Assembly (NCBI RefSeq): GCF_918797505.1
Contig: NC_092800.1
Coordinates: 41,397,430 to 41,461,429, forward strand
DNA length: 64,000 bases
Direction of reading: 5' to 3'
From: Bemisia tabaci
Taxonomy: Eukaryota > Arthropoda > Insecta > Hemiptera > Aleyrodidae
Within the stretch, counting starts at the first letter, position 1; each line of letters opens with the position of its first letter. Below are positions 10,901 to 22,900 of this stretch, one piece after another. The notes under the pieces are model-generated. The model ran no database searches. It worked only from the letters and a program-made list of their open reading frames with translations, and was not told the origin of the DNA. The translations under genes were made by a program, and so were the position numbers.

Positions 10901-13900
10901 GAAAACGACCCAGAGAAGTGAACCGAAAGTGACTGAGTTACCAAAGATGTTGCCATATCAGTGTACTCTGTAAAATGGAGAAGTAAAAAACTATCAGAAA
11001 ACTAACTTTGATTACATGTGCAGAAAGAATGCTTGGTCCATAAAATTCTTACCGACTACTATGATTTTTTAAAAGACCAACCTACACAAGTCAACTACTG
11101 TACATCTTTTTAAAATTTACTCCCCTGCCTTACTCTGACTCAACTGTGGCCAGTATAATACAGCATTAGCTTCTCTTATGAGGTATACATTGCATTAAAA
11201 CTTCTTACCGCCACTGCGCAGTAGGGTCTCAAAACTCGTCCATGAATTGACTGACCTGAGTAGATTGGTTTTGATTTTTTACAAAAAATGTTTGCACTCA
11301 TTGTGATTCTAAAAAAACCTTTTTCATAAACAAACATAGGAGACAAGTTAACATTGCTAGAATAAAAGTAAATATTGGAGCATCTCAAAAAAAAATCTCT
11401 GATGTCCATTTTTTCCTATGTTGTGGAGTCTAAGGAAAAAAAGTTAAACAAGCGCAATAACAGGATTTGAAAAAGTATGCTAATAGCATGTTTCGACCAT
11501 AAAATTGAGAGGTGTAGAAAATTAATTATTGAGAAATGAGGAGTTTTTTTCCAGATGATGGAAGGGGATACAAGGTCTGTTAGATTAGAAACCGGATTTT
11601 GGTCATTACTAGCCCACAATGCGTCCGAATTAGGTTTTCTTGAGCTTTTCTGATAGCTGGAAATATACTAAATAACGCCATGTTCACAGATTTTGTTTAT
11701 TTTGATTAGTGTTTATTCTGTGTCATCTTGAATACGAGTAAGTCAGGTGCGTTTTGCGATTTCCATCATGCGATCACTGATAGAGCAAAGATTCAACATT
11801 AAATTTTGTTATAAACTCGGTATACCTTGTACCGAAACTTTTGGTATGCTAAGTAAAGTTTACCAAGATCGTTGTATGATATGTTCTCATTGTTTTGATG
11901 CTGCTGTGGGTTAAACGATTCAAAACGGGTCAGGAGTTTGTCAAAGATGAGGAGTATGGGATTCAACCCTCAACGGCAACTGACATTTGTCACGTGGAAG
12001 AAGTGCTCGAAAATGGTCGTTTCGAGCTTGTTGAACAGAGTAATATTTCTGAAAGCTCTGTACATACAATTTTGATGGAATATGTAGATACGCATCGAGT
12101 TTCAGGTACACTTGCCCCTTGATTGTTGTCCGTTGAACGAAAATCCAACCAAATGTCAATTTCCCTTTAGCTGCTTGAACGTTCCAACAATGATCCTACA
12201 TTTTTGGATAGGATAATTTTCGGTAACAATACTTCAGTGTACGGCTACGATATGGAGACAAAACTCCAATCGTCCTTGTGGGTTGAAAAATGTAGTGCAA
12301 GACCGAAAAAAGAGAGACAAGTTCGGTCAAACATAAAAATCGCAAGACACCCTTGAGGTTGCCTTACTTCAAGCCACATACCAACGAAGCTAATTAAAAT
12401 GTTTCAAATTTGTGAACGTAGCGTTCTTAAATATATTTTCAGCTATCAGAAAAACTCAAGAAAACGTAATTTGGACGCATTGTGGGCTATTTATGACCAA
12501 AATCCGGTTTCTAATCTAACAGACCTCGTAAACAGCATTCCTCCAGCAACCTCGAAAAAAGTATCCCTATTAATTCTCGGCATTCAAACACGTTCTGCCC
12601 ATAGTTGTGAGTGGTTTTATTTAGTTCCAATCGTCCAAGGAGAGAGTAGAGGCTTCGCAATTTACAACATTTTTCTTGGGCTATTCAATCTCTAAGAATC
12701 TCTCCACCAAATGAAAAAACTGTTTTAAAGAAATTCCTTACTAGATAAATCCTCAGGCGCAACTACGTGATAGTTGAAGTTCCTTTTAATGACAATTCCT
12801 GAAAGATTGCTGCCTTTCACAGGTTTCTGCACAGCTAGGTTGCCAATGACCTGGAAAAATCAAGTGATTATTACATTTTGAAAGAAAAAACTGACAGACT
12901 TTTTAGATGAGATCATTTTACTTTTCCTCATCTTCCAAACTCAAGTGTCAAAGTTTCAAACCCAAAATTCAATTTTTTTACTCAAAGTAACTTCCAGGGA
13001 CTTGCGTGTCTGGAGCAAAAGACACGTTCGAAAAAATGGTAGAATTTACTGAGACAGTAAGCTATATAAACTGGCACAAGAGCAAACACTCATGAGAGGA
13101 TTCCTCAAATTCAAAAGTAAAAATGAAGGTACCTACCTTCGCAACTTTTTCACCACGAAAAGTGAGCTCCACAGCAATGGTGTTACGAGGGTTATGGACT
13201 TCCATTTTGGTGTCCGGATCATCTTCATATTCCCGCATCAAAGCAGCTTTGAGCCTAGCCATTTCATTTTGTTCTCCATGAACTAGAACCTGAAAACATA
13301 ATCCATCGAAATGCATTTTAAGTCACACTGACTAATGCCAGTTTTTCTTTTTTCCTCAGAATAACTGAGTAAATGGGAAACAATTTTCAAGGAATTTTTT
13401 TGGATGAAAAACTTAGGAAGGTAAATAAAACCATTCTTGCCAAATAATTGTTTAGTTGACCTTCAGTGTAATATTTAAAAAGAATTTTCATGAATTAATA
13501 TTAATATTTGACAGGTTATGGTCTAGTTATCTATTTTTCTGACTATTTTTGACATCTTATGTACTGAAAACTATTATGAAAAACTTCTCTTTTTTCAGTA
13601 AAAACTACTGAGAAAGCCACCTACTTAACTTTGATGAGCAAATTATGCAATAATCAACTTCCAGAACACACTTTTGGAAGATGCCCTATATCTTTCCTTC
13701 TTTGTGAATTAGGCAAGGCTGCTCAACTCAAGTTCATTGTTTTAAGGCAATTACACACTATACAGCATTAACCAGATAGGGAGCTGAATGACAAGCATTC
13801 AGGGTTCAGCAAGTGGTGAGTGTGTCTACAAATGTTTCCCTCCACACTACTCACCCACGTCAAATCTTACTCATCATTTGGCAAGCATCAAATTTCTAGA

Positions 13901-16900
13901 AAAAACAGCGAACATTTTCCGAGCGAGGAGAGAGTATTGCATATCTTAACTCGCCAGCTACAAAACAGCAACTCGATAATGGTAAAAATCTCCAAAAAAT
14001 TTGGCAAGAGGATGAATGTAGCTAAGATGGTGTCTGGGAATCGTGATGAAAGCCCAGATTCTCTAAATTTCTTTGACTCAGGGTACAAAGACCGACTTTG
14101 AATAAGAACGGCGAATAATTCATCTTGCGTTGACTTACGGTCAATGTTGTCTCCAAATTACACAGGACCTAGCAAATATTCAGCATTCAGCGAATAAAGT
14201 TAGGCTGCGTAGAGTGGAGTCAAATTTCACGAAGAATTTAAACATGTCTTCTGTTGATAAGAGTATGATATAGGACTATGATGATATGGGACATGATCTT
14301 CTGGCTTCTGGTTTTTTTAAATCCAAACACCTAACATAAAAGTTGGGGACAAATTCATATTAGTTGAATCTTGCAATAATATACTAGCACCCAACTGACA
14401 ATGAGATAGAATAAGAGAAAAGTAACAGTACCACATGTTGAGGGCGGAGAATGCGGATGAATTCACTTGTCTGCTGATAGTCAGTGTGAGCAGAAAATGA
14501 GATGTAGTCAACGGACATTTTAAGAGGAAGTTTCTGGCCTGTCATTGCGACAACTTCTTCTGGCTCCGATAGGATTGTTTTAGCTAACGTTCCCTCCACG
14601 CAGTAACCTGGGTAAACAAATGTGTGGCAACTTAGAAGCACTGAAATCAATACATGGCCAAAGCAAAGACAAAAGCAAAAGAAACAACTCATTTAAAATA
14701 CAATTTTTCAATAGGGGGGAAAACAATTGCTACTTATAACTGCTTAATAGATTTCAAAAGATATTTTGCTAGCAGATTAATTTTAGCAGAAAATAGAAGA
14801 CATTTGTCACATATTTTGACCGACACACACAAAGAACATCTGGAGGTATCTTAGAGCCAAGGTTTCAGTATCAGTAAGTAACAAATTGATAATTTTATTA
14901 AAATTTTGAAACAAAAAAAAATCACTTGGGGCTAAATGTCTAATGAGCTAAGATTCTCAGATAAAGAAGCGAAGTGCCAATATTATTTAGATGGGTATTT
15001 ATTTTACATTTTTATTTTCATTAACTGGGTGAATTTCATGGATTATTATCAGAAAAAAAAATTATTAGCATTGTTAAAAACTAACTTTCATTGATTTTTA
15101 GACCTTTTTTTATTACTCTTTTTAGAGACTGAATCGCATTAGTTTTTTAAATTTTTATTTATTTCTCTCTCAACAAAAGTTATCTTCTAAAAAATCTGGG
15201 AGAATGGAAAAAGGGAAATTTTGAACTGGGAATTGCAGCCTTCTTTTCCACGGATCCACACAATTAACAATGAAGGATAGAAAGTTAAACGTATTTAAAT
15301 CAGAAGGAGCTATACAGGGTTATTCAAAAGTTACGCACCACTGGCCATAACTTTAGTTCTAATTATGATTTCGATTTGCGGTTTGTGGCGTCCTTCCTCA
15401 TATCGAGGAGGAAACTTTTTGAGGTACTTTTCAGTTCTTCACCCCCCCAGGGGGAGGGGGGGTGGGGGGCAACTCAAAAATTTCAAATGGCAACCCCCAT
15501 CATGTGATACATCGTTAGAAAGAGTATGAAAAAAGAAAATTTTTGGCGCAAACCGGAAGTCGATCTGACCCCCCTGTCAAAAGTTAGGGGGGTCCAAAGG
15601 TTATTTAGGGGGTCCGTACCTTCATTTTTTAGAGTAGCTTCGGCGGCTCTTGGACATACCGTTTCTCTTTTCAAAGAGTCCTCGAATACTCCAAGTCTGA
15701 TACCGAAGTCTTCATATTGCCCCCGGGCCACCACAGCCCCCCCGTAGGGGAGGATGGGCCTGTTACAATGAAACATTGCATTAAAATGCGAAAAGTCACA
15801 GAAGAGCTTCAAACTTAGCATCAAATCCGAGTGGAACTTCTTGCCAATGTTAACGCAAACGCAGCCTGCAACTTTAAAGTGAGTTTTCAAAACTCTTAGC
15901 CCCCTGCCCCCCCTCATTATTGGTTGCAGAGCGGGTAAAAACCGGGAAATTCACTACAAATAATGCCCGAAACTAATGTCCAACTTGAGGAGGACCCTTG
16001 AAACGTTGCGATCAGTCGGAGCATTGAAATACAAGGACTGCCACCCCCTTAAAGTACGGAAACATCCAAAACACCCTCGCTGCCCCCCTCATTTTTCGTT
16101 ACGGAGCGGGTAAAAACCGGGAAAATCGCCAGAAATGATGCCCCGGTTCTTACCAGCTCTGCAACGAAAAAAGAGGGGGGCAGCGGGGGTTTTATGGGTA
16201 TTTCCATCCTTAAAATGGGCGGCAGTTCCTGTGTTGCAGTTCTCCGACTGAGCGCAACGTTTCAAGGGTTCTCGTCAAGTTCTACAGTGGTTTCGGGCAT
16301 CATTTCTGGCGATTTTCCCGGTTTTTACCCGCTCCGTAACGAAAAATGAGGGGGGCAGCGAGGGTGTTTTGGATGTTTCCGTACTTTAAGGGGGTGGCAG
16401 TCCTTGTATTTCAATGCTCCGACTGATCGCAACGTTTCAAGGGTCCTCCTCAAGTTGGACATTAGTTTCGGGCATTATTTGTAGTGAATTTCCCGGTTTT
16501 TACCCGCTCTGCAACCAATAATGAGGGGGGGCAGGGGGCTAAGAGTTTTGAAAACTCACTTTAAAGTTGCAGGCTGCGTTTGCGTTAACATTGGCAAGAA
16601 GTTCCACTCGGATTTGATGCTAAGTTTGAAGCTCTTCTGTGACTTTTCGCATTTTAATGCAATGTTTCATTGTAACAGGCCCATCCCCCCCTACGGGGGG
16701 GCTGTGGTGGCCCGGGGGCAATATGAAGACTTCGGTATCAGACTTGGAGTATTCGAGGACTCTTTGAAAAGAGAAACGGTATGTCCAAGAGCCGCCGAAG
16801 CTACTCTAAAAAATGAAGGTACGGACCCCCTAAATAACCTTTGGACCCCCCTAACTTTTGACAGGGGGGTCAGATCGACTTCCGGTTTGCGCCAAAAATT

Positions 16901-19900
16901 TTCTTTTTTCATACTCTTTCTAACGATGTATCACATGATGGGGGTTGCCATTTGAAATTTTTGAGTTGCCCCCCACCCCCCCTCCCCCTGGGGGGGTGAA
17001 GAACTGAAAAGTACCTCAAAAAGTTTCCTCCTCGATATGAGGAAGGACGCCACAAACCGCAAATCGAAATCATAATTAGAACTAAAGTTATGGCCAGTGG
17101 TGCGTAACTTTTGAATAACCCTGTATCCGTTTTGACACGACCCCTGAGATACATAAGATTACATGCATGACAGGGCTCATGTCAAAATCGATAAAATTCC
17201 TTTGGATTTAAATGCATCCAACTGCAAGAGAACTCACCGGCAATGATGACTCCATTCTTGGAATCTGTGCACCATGATTCAAACAATTCTCTTGAGAGAC
17301 CATTTTGCAGCATACCAGGTGTAGCCATAATCACGCATGGACCAATGTCATCAAAATGATCTATACCCTGAAAGATCAAACATGAAGTCTGAATACCGAG
17401 AGCACCAAGATGAAACATAAAAAGAAAATTAAAAGGAGGAAACAGTATTTTCATTTTGATGGTAACCAGGCTCCTGAAATCAATAAAGTTTTCACACCAT
17501 CTGGCAAATTTTCCAGAATTATTGTGGTAAAAAATTTTCCATGTTGAGAAAATGAGTCACAAAATGCTTGTTGTGCCCCAAATTTACCTTGATTTGTAGA
17601 TCCAGCATTTCCTGCCACCTTTAAGTCAACGGTGGAAGGAAATACATCAAAATTCGTTCTGATTGGAAAATCTGCCCAGTGTTTGAATCCAACAGGGCAC
17701 TGTGCGCAAAATGCACTTAAGAGTTTCTTATTTGCGTCTAAATAATTGGTGGTGGGGCCAAAGTTAGTACCGAAAAATGCATGATCATTTAAATATGGAA
17801 ACATTGGAACCTAGGTAACCTTTTTTGATTGACACTGTAATCTGTTAGGAACTCCTTCAAAAGAATTTAATTGGGGAGGGAAAGCTATGAAAATGTGTGA
17901 TTGGTTAGAAAAAGCCTAATTCTAAGGTGCCGAAAGACATCCAGTACTTCAGAAAAAAACGTTTAGGCCCCTAGATATTGACCAAGCAAAGTAGGTCTAA
18001 AAATTTTTCAGTGAAGTTCAACCGCTGAATCTGTTCATTAAAAGTTAAAATAGGAGACCCTAAAAGATACTTGAAGCTCGTTTATTGTGCACATTCAAAA
18101 TATTCTCTAAATGAAAAGCGACTGAAAAGATGGTCCATTAAGTAAGAAATATTTCCAGAAATTCGATACTTACTTTTAAATTTGAGATATGTTTGAACAC
18201 AAACGGATTGTTAATTGCTATTTGCCTACGGATCCTTTCGTTCATGGCATTGATGAAGGTTTGATAAACAGCCATACACTTTTTTGCTAGTGATGAAGCA
18301 TAGTAGATTGGAATGTCGTGAAGTTCTGGGTGCTGACTCCAGTATTCATCTGTAGAAAAAATGCATTAGCAATAATTTTTTGTACGCTGCTCAACTGTCG
18401 CTGTGTTGTAGTGGTCAACTCAATGGTAAAAGTAGAGAAATTTTAATTATCTTGATCAAGTAGATTACCAAGGTGGCAGATTTGATATTATACTTTATAT
18501 TTTTGGAGGACAGCCAATTATTATCACTACTAATAGTTTCAAATGTTCAGAATATTTTATGAACATCAGATGTTATTCTATTGAAATGAACATCAGTTCT
18601 GAAACAACGCAATCAAGATCCACGTTTTCCATCATTGACATGCAGTTATTAATGTTGATGATAAAATTAAAGAGGCATTTTGTATCTTTCTCAGCAACAG
18701 AGCCAACATCTTACCATACTCATTTTATCTTGTGCATGAAAATCTAATCGGGGCTGTCTGTTAAAAAAATCCACAAAAAAACAATGATTCAAAGAAAAGA
18801 CTGCCATAAAAATACTGCGTTTATGGTGAAAATTTAACTTTAATTTATTCAAATGGGCCTGTTGCAAACTTTTGCTAGAGCAAAACTAAGAGTTGTTTCT
18901 TACAGATAATGCCTCAAAAATCACGATGAGCGCATCGGCAAAGTCTGAAATGCACTCATAATTTCACAATCTGCGTAAGAAATTTGCGGTTTTTTGAGCT
19001 TCCCGCTTCGAAAACGATACTACGGTACAGGTGAAAATCTTGTTAGAGGAGTCGTTCCATTGGCGGCAATACTCATCATGGCCGACGCCAGTCCGCCAAA
19101 ACACGTGTGATGGGACGAGATAACACCTGAACAGGATTAAACCAGATAACAATCGGCGTCTTTACGTTCATATTTTCCTCGCCCGCCTTAATTGACCTTG
19201 AACTCTCCTCGAATTACGCGAGGAACTGCGCAAGCGTCGGCCATGATGAATATTGCCGACGATGGAGCGACTCCTCTAACAAAATGTTCACCTGTGCAGT
19301 AGTATCGTTTTTGAAGCGGGAAGCTCAAAATAACGCAAATTTCTTACGCAGATTGTGAATTTATAAGTGCATTTCAGACTTTGCCGATGCGCTCATCGTG
19401 ATTTTTGAGGCATTATCTATAGGAAACAACTCCTCATTCTGCTCTAGCAAAAGTTTGCAACAGGCTCATTGTAGCTTACAAAACAGAATATCCAAATCGG
19501 CTCCTTTGCGTTTAGAACTGGATTCTCTAACAAAACGTTCAATTTCAAAGATAAGCTTAAAATAAAATCTTACCCAAAATAAGGAGGAGTTCTTGAGCCC
19601 GACCAAGGGCAAAAACTGGGATAAGACACCTGCCACCTCTGTTGACAATATCATGGACTAATGATGTGAAGCGGGCTTCTCTGTCTTCCCTTTTTTCGTG
19701 GATGTGAGTGCCGTAAGTTGCTTCCTAAAATTTTTTAAGAAAAACAAGAATTCAATACTGCAATACTACAAGATAAATACTACAAGGATACATAAGATTT
19801 TTCTTCCTTTTTTTCTTAATGCACCGGATTTTTCTATTTATTTATTCATTTTTTCTTCTTTTGATTCAAATTTATTATAAATACAAAATCAGTCAAAACA

Positions 19901-22900
19901 TTTTTTAGTCAAGCTATTATTGTTCCAAGTTGAACATAGCTTTGCCATTGTGGATTTCTTTCATCAATCTCTATGTGTGTTTTGTAACAGAAATTTGTGC
20001 ATAAGTAAGGTTTTTAACGCAACTTTATCATTTTTCCAATTTCCTAATTAATTTGTATCATAAAATCTGATGCAAGTATTTAACTATAAATACTTGTGAT
20101 TTGTTTCTGTCAGGTCATAATATATGATAATGAAAAAATAAAAGTAAAATCAAAATAAATTAATTATACATTGGACACTTACAGTAATTAAGATATCAGG
20201 TCGCACGGATGGGATTTCGGCTGCCATTAAATGCCTATCCTCCTGTCTTGAAAAGTCACCTGTGTACAATATCTGTAAAAATTTCGCAGATTTTCACATT
20301 AGGAGAAGACTGACTGATACTCTTATAGATATGTAAGTATGTTCCTGAATTGCAAATAGGTAGGTACATATTCAAAAAAATTCTTGGAAATCGGATTGGA
20401 CAGAGGGAGGCGCAACTAATAATGCACCTGAGACAAACTCGCTTCATTGAGAGGATGTGCTTATACAGTGATAAAAAAGCATGACAATGCATGTACTTGA
20501 CTTGGAATTAAAGGTTCCCAACATTTAAATTGAGCTAGTCGGTTTCTGATGAGTGAAAGTTAGTCCATCTGATTTGATAACAGCTAGCAGCCATTGTGAA
20601 GTAGACGGCAATTCGCCAATTGGGGACTGGATTTCAAGCTATGCACTGCCTTGAAGAAATTACTAAAAAAACTGCTTGAGAGAATTTGCTGAGAGTTTCA
20701 AGGTATTGTACACCTATCTCAGTTTTTGCTTAAAAAAACAAAAATGAGAGGAAATTTAGGCAAGTGAATACAGTTAAACTGATTATGTGTTAAGTCTTCC
20801 GATTGAGGAGAGGAGGAAGGTAAAAAGAGGAGGAGATAATAAATTAATATAGTAATTTACCTTGACTCCTGCGATTTCGACCATGAACATGGCAGCTCCT
20901 AGGACGTGCCCTGCATTGTAGGCCCAAAACTTCACTCCACCAACATCTTTTTCTTCGTGGAAGTTGATCGTTTCAATCTTGTCCAGGCTTTTTTCCAAAT
21001 CTGACTCTGTGTACAGCATCTGCTCCGTTGCAATGTTGCTACATGAAAAGTGACAAAAAATTAGTCTTCATCAATCTAGAAGAAAAAGCTTAGCGTATGG
21101 ATTCTTGGTGACTCAAAGAAGATAAAGAGAAGTGGGATGGACAGAGATCTTAGAAAATCAAATCCTTCGTGTGAAAATCTTCTTAATTGAATTTTCTGTC
21201 AAAAATATCTTACGTCCACTCTTTCATCTCAAGATGCACAAGTGTGCACTACGAAAATAGCAAAGAACCTGCTGCAAAAAATCGTGGAAAAAGGATTTGA
21301 TAGATGATTCAGCTCGGTAATTGGAATCCCAAACCCCCTGTTTAAATATCCTATGAATCCAAGTAAGAGCTTCCGGCAGGATAGCCCAGCTGATGCTAAT
21401 GGAGTCGTTTCAGGAGCCGCACCACCACACTTAGCGACTAACCTGTATTTCGTTGTGTCTTGTAGGTTGCAGAGCTTATTTGAAGAAATACCTGATGCTG
21501 CTGGTCTTGAGCATCATTCAGAAATAAACATCTTGTAACTGATGTGGTTACAGACGAGACACACACATTTTGAAGCTCCAATATTTATCTAATAATTCAA
21601 AGTTCATTTTATTTTGCTCTTTTCTACAAGACCAGCACCAGTGTATCAGCAAAGGTACAAACAAAAACACCACGGCAGTCAATGTGTTACAGCTATTTCT
21701 TTTAGAAGTAAAACAAAGGCTTTCATGAGTGATATTCTTCTCTGCCACTCTTGCGTCAATGTGCCTTACGATAATTCTTAGTAATCTCTGTAATACAATT
21801 TGCGTAACTCATTGATCATATGGAGATAAAATGGCTGCGCCCTGACTTATGGCATCCTTGACCTGAGTCTACTGATGGAAAATAGATAAAGGTACATACC
21901 TCACTTTGATATAATCTGACACAAGCCACCTGTAAATTGCTTTTGTTGCATGGGTCATGTAACAACGGCCTTTGAAAGAAGTTTTTAGTAAGAACCATGG
22001 TAGGGCACCAGAATGATCCAGATGGAAACTGTTGGAGAAAATAAATCATACTTATATATTTATACTTATGTTATATGCGTAATTTTACACTGGTAAAATT
22101 GATATAATAAGACAGTAGCAACTTGTAACTTTGATCTAAAGTGTAAGGGGAAAAAACCTTGATTACAGAACCTAAAGATGATATGCCTAGTAAATTGATT
22201 CTGTTGAGTTATGGAACTAATGGGAATTCAAGTACATCGTGGCCTGAGCTCTTGCATCTTCTGCATCAGCAGGTGTCCAAAAGAGATTTATTACTCCAGG
22301 GAAGAGGAGTTCTGGATCCTGCATTTACAAAAACATATCGCCACAGGATGCATATAAAGGAAAAGAATCAGAGAATTGAAAAAACTGAAAAAGTTAAAAT
22401 ATTTATGAAAGAAAAGTTTATGAGGGTTTTTCTACAGAGCTTCAAAGAGGAATTTGTGGTTAGAGGGACCAATTTGGCAGCTAGAACTTACTGAGATACT
22501 AGTAGAATATCAATTTCATGGGCTTCAATAAGATCCACGAAAGGCAAAGCATCCATGCCAGATAGACCAGGATGAATGCCACAATCAAGCTGTGACAAAA
22601 TAAAAATAAAAATTAATGCAATCAATAAAGATAAATCAAAATGTATGACCTCATGGTCATGCAAAATTTAAAGGTAAAATATTCTTGTGCATGTTGAACT
22701 ATTAGAAAATGCTGATTCATCCAAAGATTGGTTTTGGCATTAGCGAGAGGTATCAGTGCAGAAACTGTGCGGTGTTCATAAATTTTACAACCATTGTAGA
22801 TAGTGTCTCCTCTCTCCCTAAAAAAAAGCTATTAAAACAAAAAATACAGAGACACGAAGTCTTCAAAAAATGTGTTCATCTATAAAATACTGAGCGAACA

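Noticed and set aside
15483..16955. 144-codon open frames in both arms of the palindrome
   Set aside because: They are mirror copies, driven by C/G runs, with no recognisable domain. More likely by-products of composition.
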